A DNA stretch of 64,000 bases, taken from positions 14,977,157-15,041,156 of the forward strand of contig NC_040018.1 of assembly GCF_000972845.2 (NCBI RefSeq). Direction: 5' to 3'. Shown here piece by piece: positions 29,601 to 39,889 of this stretch; the stretch's first letter is position 1, and the number at the start of each line of letters is the position of its first letter. The notes under the pieces are model-generated. The model searched no databases. It was not told the origin of the DNA and saw nothing but the letters and a program-made list of their open reading frames with translations. Position numbers and translations under genes: made by a program. This DNA is from Larimichthys crocea (lineage: Eukaryota; Chordata; Actinopteri; Sciaenidae).

Positions 29601-32600
29601 ATGGATGCCAGTTCTACAGGTTTGACTGCCTCCAAGAATATTTTTTTGGGTGGTTCTGAAAAAGCTTTATACAACTGGCTAAAAATACACATTTGTGTCT
29701 CTCAGGATCTGCTGGAAGCTGCTAAGTGCCAGGGAAAGAGCAGAAAGCAACAAAAAAATAAAACAATGCTGTTAGTGCAGTGTTGGTCTTTTGTGTTTTG
29801 TTGATGCTTGTTATTTCACGGGTATATTTTTAATTTTCAGAAATAGTGTTTACCAGAGTTTTGATCTCTCTATGTTGATCACTTGATTTTTCACTGTGAC
29901 TGACTGAATAGCAGATTGTTGTTTTATAGGTGTGTAGCACATCCCTCCTTCTGTCTGTTCTGCGCGTGCTTGTAAAAACAGATGCCACAATAGTGCCACA
30001 AATTTTGTTTTAAATCAGACACCTGTGCCGCAGCAGTCAACTTGTAGTGATAAATCAACTTCAGCAGCCATTTGTACAAATTTCCATTTTCCTTTCTGGC
30101 TCTGTCTAGAAGTATCTCAAAAATACATTTTACAATAGCCAATATGTCAGTACTGAAGTGCTGTCATATTAGTGGACATTGACTGTATAATTTGTTGGCA
30201 TATAGAATTTTTTCTTCCCATGTGATGGTGGTGCAAAGGTCAAGCGTGTTAATGTAGTAATGCATCATGAAACATTTAACAGACTGAACGTGGAGAGACT
30301 ATTTAGTGATCACACTACATCTTGTCTATAATTTCAGCACCTCAGTGTAACTAAAACCTCTGCGCCTTCCTCCTCCTCCTCAGAATTGTTGTGGATGCAT
30401 GTAATCTCCTAAGCGGATTTAGGGGGGAATAAAAAGAGGTGGGTGCTTTACTTGCACAGAGGACACTGGTGCTACAGGTTGTGCAACATTAATCCTGTTG
30501 AAGGCCACAAACTCTTCGCCCTTTGCAGGCTCGCAGAATGGCTGGGAGCAAAATCACACAGTTATCTGGAGGGTAGCTTATCCCAAGCTCAGAACAAGTC
30601 AGTAATGATTTCAGCAGTACACAACCTACAACCTGTCTTAATGCATCTTCTTTGCACGCCGTTTCTCGTGTTTGACAGGAACATTGGCAGCCATTTATCG
30701 ATTAACAAGAGTGTGGACGCCTGCTTCGGGACAGACAGTCATGTGACCTCATTAGAGCATGTCCAGGCCCGGCTCACCCTGTCCTACAACCGGAGAGGAA
30801 ACCTGGCTATTCACCTGATTAGTCCTGCCGGCACACGCTCCACGCTGCTCCACCCCAGGTACAAACACACACACACAGATAGTTGGTGTTGGTAAGTTGG
30901 TAAACAGAAATAGTTGACACTCCTGCTTGTTGTTCTCCTGCAGGCCTCATGATTACTCATCAGAGGGTTTTAATGACTGGGCTTTCATGACCACCCACTC
31001 CTGGGATGAGAACCCCAACGGGGCGTGGACATTGGAGATCGAGAATGTGGCTGGTGCCAGTGACTATGGTAATACTTTTTCTTCAATCTGTGAGATTCAA
31101 GAAATGAACGATTTTCCTGCAGGCTTGTGTTTTCATCTAAATGTCAGTGTTTTCCTGCAACTAATGATTATTTTGATTGTTGAATAATCTGCTGGTTACT
31201 TTGTTGAAATATTGTTTTGTCAGTAAAGTGTCAAAAAACGGTAAAAGATGCCCGTCCAGTCCATCTTCATGTTACTTGTTTTGTCTTTACTGACAATTCA
31301 ATTTAAAACATATTGAACAAAAACACCCTAGAAAAAATATTCCTCATATTTGAGGAGCTGGAACCATAAAATATGGTGCTATTGCTGGATCAACAATTTT
31401 AATGGTTAAATCAAATTGTTCTCAATTAATTTTCAGTCAGTTGACTTATCATTTTATCCTCTGTAACAGTGGCAACAAAATAATTCAAACACAAACATAA
31501 AATCAAACCTACAAAACCTTGTCTTAAAAGAAAACACCCACAGGCCTGAATGTAGTTAGAAATAAGACGATAATGGCAATATTATGATGAAAACTTAAAA
31601 AATATTGAACCATATATTTATTGGAAGCAAATGTTTTAATCATATTAATCGGCTAATTGTTTCAGCACTATTTTAAAGTGTTTTTTTTTTATATACATAT
31701 AATTTAGTTTATTTAATAGTGACAGTAGAAGCACAGAGGGGAGACATGCCATTCAAGTCTTCAGATGGATTTAAACTGGAGGCATTCCAGTCTCCTCACG
31801 TGAATGTTAATGTATTAAACGTATTAATCTGTTAAATCTAGAGTTTGGTTTGAGAGTTAATGGTTCAGCACCAGGAGGTTAGGATCACGTGACTCCTGTC
31901 TCCAAAGTTCCTGCGCCCTTGTTCTGTTTATAGGAGCTCTGGAGCTGACTCTCCGTAGCTGTGCAGCAATCTGTTTTCTTATAGCAGGGAGCACGATCAA
32001 GCAGTGAAATGAATACTTCGCTCTTGTTGTTTGCCCTTCGATCATCCACCAACAACCATCTGAATCTGGACATAGCAGGTCCACCCACAACACAGTATGC
32101 AGAAGCCAAGAAAACCGCAGAAAACAGATGTAGATAAATGTCTCACCTTTCCCTCCTCAGTAAGGAGTGATTCACTAAAGTGTAACCTCTTACAAGGCCC
32201 AGACACTTGAAAGATTCTTCAGAGATCTGCACTTTATAATGCTCTTATTAGGCAAAGAGGGAAAGCATGCTGTCTTTTAAATTGTGACACATTCCAAGGA
32301 GTCATTTTCTGTCACTTTATGCAGAAAATCTAAGCGTCTACAATGAGAAGTGGATACATTTACCAAATCCACCCTAGGGAGTGCCTTACTGTTTTTGACA
32401 GGCCTACTTTTCTTCTTGGGTTAAATTAACTTTTTTATCTCTCTCTCTATCTCTCCACTCAGGCACTCTGACCCAGTTCGTCTTGGTTCTGTATGGCACT
32501 GGCTCAACATCTTCCAGCTCCTCTGACAAGTCTCAGCCTGGCAATGGCAACTGTAAGACTTTGGACCTGAGGCAGATATGCATCGGTAAGACTGGTATAT

Positions 32601-34306
32601 CCTGTCCCTGGTTTGTTCCTCACAGGAAGTTACTGACATAATAGCTCGGAGGATGGGTTGTGTAATTTCTGAGTCATGTCGAGATGCGAAATGTGATGTC
32701 GCCTGGAAATTGTGAGAAGCAGAAGATGAAATATCATCCCTATGTATGCTCAGCTGCATCCGTTTGCATTGTGTGTCTTTCTGTTTAAACTGTGGGCAGT
32801 CACACAATCATCTTATTAAAACTCTGCCTGTGAACACATCATCATGTAGCTTTAGCATCAGTATCCATTTTAAATGAACATCTAACTTCTGATGAGATAA
32901 AATAAAACTTTACCTCAGGTCTAATTTTTAATAATCTCATTTAAATTTAATGATGTCCATACTGCCGTCTCCTACCTGATCCAAATACTGCTGTAGGCAA
33001 GGTCTCATGATAAAGTCCAGCTACATGTTGTCAGTCTGACCCCTACAGGCTGACAGAGGTACATACACACTGACGGACAAGATCATGTACAGATTTCATT
33101 AAAGAGTGAACTGAATTGTATTATCATACATTTGATTATCACATGTTATTGTCACTGTAGTACACACTGATTTCTGACTTGGGGTGCTACCACTTTCTTT
33201 TCTTTTCTTGTTTTTTAACAAGTTGACAAGACCCTGCAGTAAATTAGATTTTCCGCCTTCTGTTCGCTCTTGTTTTCAGCTCTCTTACCCCCAGCACCCA
33301 CAGTCTGTTAATTGCCATTATAGGCAATGGTCTGCATCTGGACCTGCTGCATATGGAAATTATTCTGTTGGCTTAAACATGCTGCACTCAGCTGCCTTTT
33401 TTGCACTCTATCATATCGTTTTTTTTCTTCAAGTGAACAAAAGTAGCACTAACAAAAGTGATTATGGCAACTTAAAATTGCCTCAAAACTTTGGCTCAAC
33501 ATTTAGACCAAACAACTCATGGCTGAATAAACACAGAAATGTCAGATTCTCTGTGCCTTTCTATGTTAAGTGTACTCTCAGGATGCATGGCTGTCTGGTT
33601 ATGAATCCTGGTTCTCTGTTTTTGAGTTCTGACTCATATGAAGAGGTAAAGGATGTTTGTGTGGCTGTTAACTTCAGTTTTGCTTCTCTCTGTTACAGAG
33701 TGCGACTCCGGCTACTACCTCTTTCAGGAGGGCTGTGTTAAAGAATGTCCAGGAGGCTTCTCAGTGGGCTCCCAGCCCCTCAACTACACAGTGGGAAACT
33801 CTATACCACCAGCTTCCGTCCCAGCCTGCCTGCCCTGCCCATCACCCTGCCTGACTTGCAGCAGCCTCAGCCCTCGGGCTTGCCTGTCCTGCCCCCCTCA
33901 TAGCTCCCTGGATGTCATCTCTGGCACCTGCCTGCACCTGAACCAGTTCATGCGCGAGTCCCCTGGCAGCTTTATGGTGGGCCAGGGGAACAAGGTATCG
34001 GATCTCCAGCAGAGCTCTCGCTTGCCCATCACCATCGCCGTGCTCAGCTGCATAGCCATCATCGCCACCTTTGCTGGCATCTTCCTAATGCTGCAGCTGC
34101 GTTCAGGCGCACTCATTAAGCTGCCCTCTCTGGAGGCTGGTGGCAGCCTCGCAGGCAGCTTCAGCCTTGGGGGAAATAGGGTGGTGTCTTACCGTGGCAT
34201 CCCGACAGTGTGGGGGGATGAAGAGGTAAATACAGACTCCGAAAACGAAGAGTTTGACGTCCACAATGAGAGGACTGCCTTTATCAAAACACAAAGTGCT
34301 CTTTAA
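6654..34306 (+). CDS. furin: furin, proprotein convertase (5' exons outside window)
   Basis: Thirteen coding exons join into one 711-residue frame ending in taa; exon coordinates are in separate entries. Seen: autocleavage site RRKKR at residues 11-15 with the mature chain starting at D16; catalytic Asp61 (SILDDG), His102 (HGTRCAGE), oxyanion Asn203 (WASGNGG) and Ser276 (GTSASAPLA); P domain about 352-481; Cys-rich region about 490-590; one transmembrane helix about 620-643; a cytoplasmic tail ending [12 protein letters not shown]. Adding 92 gives the human numbers D153, H194, N295 and S368, so the catalytic and P domains align without gaps. Family knowledge: type I membrane, Ca-dependent serine protease of the trans-Golgi and endosomes that cleaves after R-X-K/R-R. 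The signal peptide and most of the prodomain are missing because those exons lie upstream of position 1. Teleosts have furina and furinb; I cannot decide which from sequence alone, though linkage to fes may help. Confidence 0.96.
6793..6833 (+). repeat. (GT)20 microsatellite
   Basis: Uninterrupted GT run beginning 43 bases after the furin exon A donor. Confidence 0.98.
7599..7890. mobile_element. degenerate hAT-related MITE (tagggctgcaactaa family)
   Basis: Begins tagggcggcaactaatgatt and ends aactaatcattgcagctct. The two ends are inverted relatives (agggc-gcaactaatgat / atcattgcagct), a signature of a very common teleost MITE. The interior is diverged; no target duplication was recognised. 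Confidence 0.6.
9994..10122 (+). CDS. furin: furin exon B: catalytic aspartate
   Basis: 43 codons, phase 0; acceptor ctcag, donor gtgagt. Starts [14 protein letters not shown] and holds [17 protein letters not shown], which contains the catalytic Asp (fragment residue 61). Joins exon A in frame (QWYL/YNSN). Confidence 0.95.
10396..10472 (+). CDS. furin: furin exon C: calcium-binding acidic segment
   Basis: 77 bases; acceptor ccccag, donor gtagaa. Encodes [19 protein letters not shown] then TQLNDN and the first two bases of Arg. The Asp-rich stretch matches the conserved furin segment just before the catalytic His. Confidence 0.94.
11855..11915 (+). repeat. (TG)30 microsatellite
   Basis: Uninterrupted TG run in the large furin intron; the longest dinucleotide tract in the window. 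Confidence 0.98.
14583..14622 (+). repeat. (GT)20 microsatellite
   Basis: Uninterrupted GT run in the furin C-D intron. Confidence 0.98.
14919..15080. mobile_element. fragment of the tagggctgcaactaa MITE family
   Basis: gtgatgaaaggattagttga, followed by gataataattt and aaatgatgcccatttactt, resembles the interior of the MITE at 7599. No intact ends. Confidence 0.35.
15465..15495. repeat. perfect 13-bp hairpin in furin intron
   Basis: ctgattatgcaag, loop tagtt, then cttgcataatcag. Confidence 0.95.
15792..15826 (+). repeat. imperfect GT repeat
   Basis: GT run interrupted by tttgcg. Confidence 0.9.
17003..17091 (+). CDS. furin: furin exon D: catalytic histidine
   Basis: 89 bases; acceptor ctccag, donor gtacga. 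Completes Arg, then [20 protein letters not shown] and GVAYNAKIG. The first His is the catalytic His (fragment residue 102). Preceded by a 6.5-kb intron, the largest complete one in the window. Confidence 0.95.
18181..18460. mobile_element. possible remnant of the tagggctgcaactaa MITE family
   Basis: Patches such as attattttgataattgatta and gaatgattaattaaataatt match the A/T pattern of this family, but no ends are seen. Confidence 0.25.
20006..20336 (+). mobile_element. tRNA-derived SINE
   Basis: Opens ggggcggcagtagctcagtc, an A-box-like promoter, and has ggttcaagtcccgc, a B-box-like promoter. The body includes ctgggcactgccgaggtgcc and ttgagcaaggcaccg, and the tail ends gggattaataaagtatat. 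This architecture matches an abundant SINE family of spiny-rayed fishes. It is a retroposon copy, not a tRNA gene. No target duplication was identified. Confidence 0.85.
21547..21719 (+). CDS. furin: furin exon E: catalytic domain
   Basis: 173 bases; acceptor tgcag. Encodes [20 protein letters not shown], then [20 protein letters not shown] and [10 protein letters not shown], the S1-pocket region of subtilisin-like convertases. The donor gtgtgt is the first repeat unit of a (GT)11 microsatellite, so the splice site is embedded in a simple repeat. Confidence 0.94.
21720..21741 (+). repeat. (GT)11 repeat forming a splice donor
   Basis: The GT tract starts exactly at the donor of furin exon E. 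Confidence 0.95.
21720..22985 (+). other. furin intron E-F
   Basis: Begins in the GT repeat. A short patch at about 22180-22230 (aaatcagattttatttgtca) resembles the tail of a teleost interspersed repeat. Nothing else recognised. Confidence 0.5.
22986..23198 (+). CDS. furin: furin exon F: oxyanion-hole asparagine
   Basis: 71 codons, phase 0; acceptor cccag, donor gtaagt. Encodes [17 protein letters not shown] (Asn203, oxyanion hole), [37 protein letters not shown] and NEKQI. Nearly identical to the mammalian segment. Confidence 0.96.
23199..25367 (+). other. furin intron F-G
   Basis: Contains a MITE remnant (about 23908-24110). Otherwise no gene or repeat was recognised. Confidence 0.5.
23908..24110. 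mobile_element. remnant of the tagggctgcaactaa MITE family
   Basis: ttactgattaatccaccaat, atagtcagaaaatcatcagt and ggattatcaaaatagttgat match the typical interior of this family in order. Terminal sequences are absent. Confidence 0.5.
25368..25468 (+). CDS. furin: furin exon G: catalytic serine
   Basis: 101 bases; acceptor ccttag, donor gtaagt. Encodes [20 protein letters not shown] then [13 protein letters not shown]. The Ser of GTS is the nucleophile (fragment residue 276). Confidence 0.96.
25469..26547 (+). other. furin intron G-H
   Basis: About 1.1 kb, AT-rich; no repeat or gene was recognised. Confidence 0.5.
26548..26651 (+). CDS. furin: furin exon H: end of catalytic domain
   Basis: 104 bases; acceptor ctccag, donor gtacag. 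Encodes [35 protein letters not shown]. Matches the C-terminal helices of the subtilisin fold. Confidence 0.95.
26908..27025 (+). CDS. furin: furin exon I: catalytic domain to P domain junction
   Basis: 118 bases; acceptor ctgcag, donor gttagt. Encodes [20 protein letters not shown] then [18 protein letters not shown]. Marks the end of the protease domain and the start of the P domain. Confidence 0.95.
27410..27910. mobile_element. hAT-like repeat fragment (agggctggacgattatgg)
   Basis: Starts agggctggacgattatggaa with repeated aatcacgatta motifs, and near the other side has gccgaaatcgtgatcaatgg. These match a family of teleost hAT-type MITEs with cacgatta repeats. The right end looks lost. 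Confidence 0.45.
28040..28575 (+). mobile_element. unclassified high-copy teleost repeat
   Basis: Ordered motifs gtgacgtcaccc, gttgtcaccatcttggcagt, cttaattatgcataacttta, tttgaatgggtgag, ttgtaccaggctgt, tttatttctgctgtgaagtt and gcctcaagtgggcattt match a repeat I recognise from many fish genomes. Class unknown to me. A second, shorter copy lies at about 39735-39885. Confidence 0.55.
28955..29045 (+). repeat. short fragment of a teleost interspersed repeat
   Basis: tttaggcatttagccgactc and tacagggcgacttggaataa resemble the widespread catttggcagacgcttttatccagagcgactt motif. Confidence 0.45.
30679..30858 (+). CDS. furin: furin exon J: P domain
   Basis: 180 bases; acceptor gacag, donor gtacaa. 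Encodes [40 protein letters not shown] and GTRSTLLHP. The mammalian RGD at this place reads RGN here (fragment residues 406-408). Confidence 0.95.
30944..31068 (+). CDS. furin: furin exon K: P domain
   Basis: 125 bases; acceptor ctgcag, donor gtaata. Encodes [20 protein letters not shown] then [20 protein letters not shown]. The intron before it is only 85 bases. Confidence 0.95.
31069..32462 (+). other. furin intron K-L
   Basis: Contains a MITE copy at 31154-31452; 31460-32462 shows nothing recognisable. Confidence 0.5.
31154..31452. mobile_element. degenerate copy of the tagggctgcaactaa MITE family
   Basis: cctgcaactaatgattattt at one end, gtgtcaaaaaacggtaaaag inside, and tcagtcagttgacttat at the other follow the family order. 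No target duplication was found. Confidence 0.5.
32463..32585 (+). CDS. furin: furin exon L: end of P domain
   Basis: 123 bases; acceptor actcag, donor gtaaga. Encodes [20 protein letters not shown] then [20 protein letters not shown]. The Ser-rich, Gly-rich linker is less conserved than the rest and leads into the Cys-rich region. Confidence 0.93.
32586..33698 (+). other. furin intron L-M
   Basis: About 1.1 kb before the last exon. An open frame runs from 33184 into the last exon in a different frame; it has no family resemblance and is chance. No repeat recognised. Confidence 0.5.
33699..34306 (+). CDS. furin: furin exon M: Cys-rich region, membrane segment, tail, stop
   Basis: 608 bases; acceptor ttacag; ends ctt taa. 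Encodes [20 protein letters not shown], repeated C-x-x-C pairs ([18 protein letters not shown]), a hydrophobic helix ([20 protein letters not shown]), and a tail with SYRGI (a Y-x-x-hydrophobic sorting motif), an acidic run TDSENEEFD with two casein-kinase-2-like sites, and the invariant-looking end [12 protein letters not shown]. Several domains share one exon. Confidence 0.95.
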
Positions 34307-37300
34307 TGCCTTCCCCACGTCCCTCCTTCTCTTCTGCTTTCAAATCCTCTCACCCCCACATTTGTCTGATAATTCAGGGCTGTGGTAACTGTCCCTTCAG
34401 TCTTTTCTGGTTTTATCTTTCTTCCCTCTGTTTCCGTCTTTGTCTTACCAAGTTCTCATCTTGAGTCCTACTTCAGGATCTAGTTTTCCACTCTGCTGTG
34501 GGAGACCTGATGGGAAGCCGCTGTCTCTCAGAGCTCTCGGGATGGCCCGAGCTTTGCTCTGTTCACACTTGGGCGCATTTCTATTAAACTGGCTCTCTCC
34601 CTCCTCTTGCCCTCAATCACTAACAGTGTCTGTCTGTGCAGAGTCCATTTTCCCCTCCAGCTCCTTTTTGTTACAGTAAACAAATGATTATTATTTGCTT
34701 TCTTCCTCTTTTTTTTTTCTCTTTCCATCGGTCTCAGTGCAGTAGCCAGACGAGATTGTCGAATGCGAGGACCAGAGATATGCGTGTGTGCGTGCACATG
34801 TCTGAATGCCTGTGACTGTGTGAATGTGAGCGTGTAAATCTGATAAACAGTGTAGCGCCCTTTATAGAGAAGCTAAAGCTGGCCCTGTCTCATTTAGTAC
34901 TTTAACTTAAATGCGATAACAAAAATACTATTATGAGGCATGAAATCGGATTTGGAAACAATGATTCTCTCAAAAATATTGTTTAGTGACATCAACATCC
35001 AAAATCGGCTCAGAAAAGCACCACTTATCTGTAGTGATTCACATTTTTAAAGTGCATTTTAATGCACAGAAAGTGTAATAGTCGGAAACTTTGACAGGTG
35101 ACACATTATTCTAAACCATTAGAGAAACAACAGACTGTCTGAGAGCTTTCTAAATATGTCACTCTTTTTTTCTTTTTATGATGAGACAGTGATTTATATG
35201 TTAATAAAAAAAAGCTCTCATACAGTCTTTTTAAAAATCTGTACACTTATTGATCTAAGTGTGACTTTATTGTTCACATAATGTGGAAAGATCGCTCTCA
35301 GCTCTGGCAGAACAAACTGTGAGTCACACAACTAGCAAAGCTTCCCCCAGCCTTTTGGGATTCAAGATGGACTTTCATTTATTCCAGTTTGGAAACTATG
35401 AATTTTTCTGCGCTTATAAAATGATATCCATCACATTGAAACCACATCCAAAAAAGAGAGATACATTTAAAGAAGTAAAAAAAAAAAAACACACAGGCTA
35501 GTCTATCAACCCTGAGGCACAATGCCTTCCAGGGATATTTAGTTTCTGTGTCTGACGTTCTCACATCCCACGGGCTGAGAGAGAAGCAGCCGAGGTGCTG
35601 ATGGGACCCAGAACAATATGTGACCGCTGAGCACAAGAGCTTCTCACAGCAGCTGGCAGGTGTTGAGTTACCTGTGATTGATTTCTTCATAGAGCAGACG
35701 CATAACAACACATCAGTGCTTTCCCCCCCACCCTTTTTTTTTACACATTAGCACTACAAACACACACTTTATATCATGACTGTACTTTGTTAATGTGTGT
35801 GTGTGGGTGTTTGTGAGTTAGTTTACTGCATATAATGTTTATTTGCCCTACGACGTGAGGGTTTCTTTTCCCCCTTCGGCTTTGCTCTCTTCTTCAAGTC
35901 TTGAATACTGTTGAGAAATCCTGCCTCGAGACCTCACATGCCATCATAGCCTCGGCACTTACCCTCCTGTCTTCATCTAATCTGAATTTCAGATTATCTC
36001 TTTAGTGTATCTCTTCAGCGAATTAATTATAATCTGAATGATACTGCAGCAACTATTTATTCTGAGAGATTTTAATCATACCTTTAGGGAAGATTGTTTA
36101 AAAGTGATTTTTTTTTTTCTCACGGGCTGGCTGTTGCATCTCATGATTTAATCCAGAGTAGCCGTATTTCTACTATGTTGAAATTATTATGATTTTTTTC
36201 CATTTCCAGTACAAAAAACAGTGGAGCTTGCTAGAGAGGTTGTCATGGTGATGACATGCATAGAAAACTGCAGCTGCTCATCCTTTTATCTACCTCTCAT
36301 ATCATTCAGCAAGGGTTCATACTCTGTTAGAGGAGCTGTTAAATGATTATAGAGGTCAAATTATATGTAGGTGCACTTCTCGGGAACCATTTAGGGGGAT
36401 GTAAGTCAAATTTATGTTTTTAGAAAAGAAACAAGCAATTGCAATTCAGAAACTGTAAAGCTGCTGAATAAATTCTAGTCTCCTGAAACTCCTATCTCCT
36501 AAAATGCATTGCCTTTAGGTTCAGCATTCATGGGCAGGTACACCTGGGCTTTAAAACCAGTTATTGAAAATAAAATGGGTAGACAGATTGTCCATAGATC
36601 TTGTTGGCCAGCTTTTAAGTGCTAAATCAACTGGGTGTTTGTTTGTTTTTTGTTTTTGTTTTTTTGCCTCACCTTTCATACTCAGTTCTTACCTGGTCGG
36701 CTCCTACAGGAGTGAAGACCTCTTTGTCACTGACAATCATACGTTTTCTTGTTTGGAGGGTGAGAAGATACACAAACACACAAAACAAATCGATTTCAAT
36801 TTAACCACTTTTGTTGGAAACCCTGCTTGGAAGGTATTATTCATAAATATGCAGCGCTGAATGTCATTTAAATTGCAAAAGTGTGTTCAGAGAGAGCACA
36901 TGGCGCTCAAACGCAGCACTGAGCCAGGAAGCTTAATTCATCTCAGATGGCCGGTGCAGGTGTAGCGCATTTGGCTTATCGCTGCAGTTTCAGCCAGGAA
37001 ACATTAAACTGGTTTGGAAACCAACCCGAGAGCGTGGATTTAGAGAAGTGCCCTCTAAAGGAACAAAGATAATGTGGCTACAGAATAACGAGTGTGTGTT
37101 GCATCGCTTTGTGTAATGTACATTAGTGCCTACTGCCATTTAGATTAAGCCCCGGTTTAAGGAGGGTGCTAATTTAAAAATGTAATAACTCCAGCCTTAG
37201 ATTTGAGCCACAGAATCTTATTGACTTCCCAGCTTGGTGCGAAGTGTGTAAACAACAGATAATGGGCTAATGCAGCGCCAAAATTGCTTCCATAAATTAT

Positions 37301-38705
37301 TTTCTTAAACTCTGAATGCTTTGCATTTTTAGAAGAACTATAATGTGGAATTCTAGACCAATTTGTTGCCATTAGTATTGACTAATTGATGCTCAGTCTT
37401 GTCAACATTATCCATTGTGCGTCTTGCCTTCCAAAGCATTTTAATTGTTTCCAGAAAGAATAAAGTTTCTCCTGCAACTTTCTTGGGGTGTTCAGAAAAA
37501 GTTCCTGTAGCCCCGTTGAGCACACACACATACACAGAATGATTCATTCATCTTAGCTCGATGTTGGATTCACTACAGCTTGAAAACTCTTAGAAACTTT
37601 AAACTGATCAACTCTGAGCGTATGTGCTTTCAAGTGTTCAAGAAAATCAGGAATGCAGGCAGCATTAAGTAGCTGGTGCTTCCAAAGCATCACAGAGCTG
37701 CTGCTGAAAACCATTAGCAGCCATCTCACTCCTTCACTGCAAGTGTGCGATGGAAACTACACACAAAAAAATAAAAGAGGTTCTCTAATTGTGCTGGAAA
37801 GAAGCTTGTCATTATGAAGCTGCCACTTCACCGGCATTGAAGCATGAAGCCCTTTCATGTAGAAAACAACGAAATGGGAGGAATGTTACAAGAAAAATTA
37901 CATCGGTGGCAAATTATCTCTTGGCTTTTAAGAACAGACTCGCTCGTGGGATTGATGGAGGCTTTTTCTTTATACAGCTATTTAACATGGAGCTCAATGT
38001 TGCTTCAGTCCTGCCTTAGGATGTAGTCTGAAGTGATCAATATGAAGTCGGATGAAGTTAATAGGAGCAATATCTTTGGCATAACCAAAGACAATCATTT
38101 TAATGCTGTCTGTTTAGTGTTCTGATGTGTTGCTTTCAGGTTGTCACAGTCCATCGACCCCCTTCACTTGTGTTTGTTTATCATTTTGCCTTTTGTTGTT
38201 GTTGTTTTTTTTTTTGTTTTTTTTTGAAGACCTGCAGTGGCACCCTGTATGTTCAGCAGCTGTGGAGGGAGGAGGTAGAATGTATCCCATCTCCATTAAC
38301 TTAAGGGCTGAATCAGATCTGCGTGCGTCTGTGTGTGCACATGCTTGTTTTAAGTATAAATGAAACACTTTGTGATGATGGAAAGGGGGATTGGGGTGAG
38401 AGGATGGATGTGGTTAGTGGAGCAGCTTCAGATGACTCTGTTGACTTCCTCCTGCCTCTTCGTGAGGCCCCTGGCCTGTGGCTGCACACAGTACCTTACA
38501 GATTTGTGACCTATGAATAATGTACAAGAATGACTATCTTCATATGGGACATAACTCTAAAATAAGGCCTATTTTTGTACTATATGAATGGTGCAGTGTA
38601 ATTTTCTTGTAATTTAAAGATTTTTTTGCTCTTGTTTTTCTCCTTTTTATTTAATTGATGTCAATTATAGATTCTACTAAAAATAAAGATCTATGCAAAT
38701 TTGAA
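34307..38705 (+). other. furin: probable furin 3' untranslated region
   Basis: No gene or splice pattern is seen after the furin stop. A canonical aataaa lies at 38682-38687, followed within 25 bases by a T/G-rich stretch (tgaatgtgttttt), the best poly(A) candidate. Weaker aataaa copies occur near 35202 and 36567, so shorter transcripts are possible. The end is inferred, not proven. No recognisable transposon was seen in it. Confidence 0.55.
38682..38687 (+). terminator. candidate furin poly(A) signal
   Basis: aataaa with a T/G-rich downstream element at about 38703-38715, and clearly AT-rich, unconserved sequence beyond. Chosen over earlier copies because the downstream element is better. 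Confidence 0.5.
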
Positions 38706-39734
38706 TGTGTTTTTATTAACTTAAATGCACTCACCTGATGACTTGATGATATAAATCTACATAAATATAATATTTCAAATATATTTTGAATTATACAATA
38801 TTTTAAAACAAGACATTGGACAAAAGTTTGATGGCAGTGTTTTTATTATATATTTAGGTTTATATTCAGTATTATTTACACTAAGGTAATGGGCCTTTTT
38901 GCTTAATAATAATAGTGTAGAAATAATGTTACAACTAAGTCTTGCAATTAAAATTTTACTTAAATAAAAGTACAAAATTATCTAAAAATACAAGAAGTAT
39001 AAGTATTCAGTCATTGTGTTGTTATATAATTATAAATGCACTCGTGTACATCATTTTCAACTTGCAGCTGGTGAAGGTGAGACCCACTTTAATTACTTTA
39101 GATAAAGATGATTAGCTTATGAACTTTCCTCCATGATCAATAAAGTCTTATCTTGACGTGCAGTATCATAATTTCTGTATCTGTGCTGTCAGCTGTAGGT
39201 TTCTGAAGCTCAGAGTGTGAGGCTCTGGCCACTGCCGTTTCACAGCCACAGAAATTGCCACTTGGTCTGCATAGGTTTTGTCAAGCAATATCTAAGCATA
39301 TGGTTTCCCTTATGTATGGGTTCTTGGTGCCTTTACTAGTCTGAGGTCTGACAGAATATTTTTTTCACAGGTGCTACAAATGTGCGACTTCTAAGCTTGT
39401 CTGGGTTCTTGTGGACTGAAAAGGCACCAATACATCTGAAAATGCTATATTTGAACAACGTTTTATCAGTGTGGGTATACTTGTGAAACTTTACCATGGT
39501 AGAGTTACTGCGATTGTGATCCTGGCTCTCAGCTGCATGAGACTTGTGGTCACTGCTAGGCTCTGACATGACAGAGCTTTGACTACAGCACTAAGAGTTT
39601 TTGGTCCTCACTCATGTCACTTTTGGATCCTAACCGAATTTTCAACATTAAATTCCTGCTCAAATGATTCCTTCATTGTACTTTACGTGTTGGAAGTACT
39701 CTCCCTGTCACATTTCTGAAGAATTGCTCAGAAT

Positions 39735-39885
39735 GTGATGGCTTGTCACCGTCTTCACAGTCCTATCTGCGTTGGCTCCCAGTTGATCTATATATTGGCA
39801 AAGACATGGAGCATTGGTGGAGCTGAAGGGGGCTGAGTGAAGTCTGGTTTTCACCTTGGCTTACTCATCACAGGACAGGTACCTC
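39735..39885 (+). repeat. fragment related to the repeat at 28040
   Basis: cttgtcaccgtcttcacagtcct, ggcaaagacatggagca, ggtggagctgaa and cacaggacaggtacct align in order with about 28125-28275. Confidence 0.5.
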
Positions 39886-39889
39886 AAGA

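Larger units (their letters stand above)
27026..30678 (+). other. furin intron I-J
   Basis: Holds a hAT-like fragment (27410-27910), a teleost repeat (28040-28575) and a fragment near 28955-29045. 29050-30678 shows nothing recognisable. Confidence 0.55.

Noticed and set aside
33184..33741. 185-codon open frame overlapping the last furin exon
   Set aside because: It is in a different frame from furin across the exon and has no family resemblance; chance extension through an intron.
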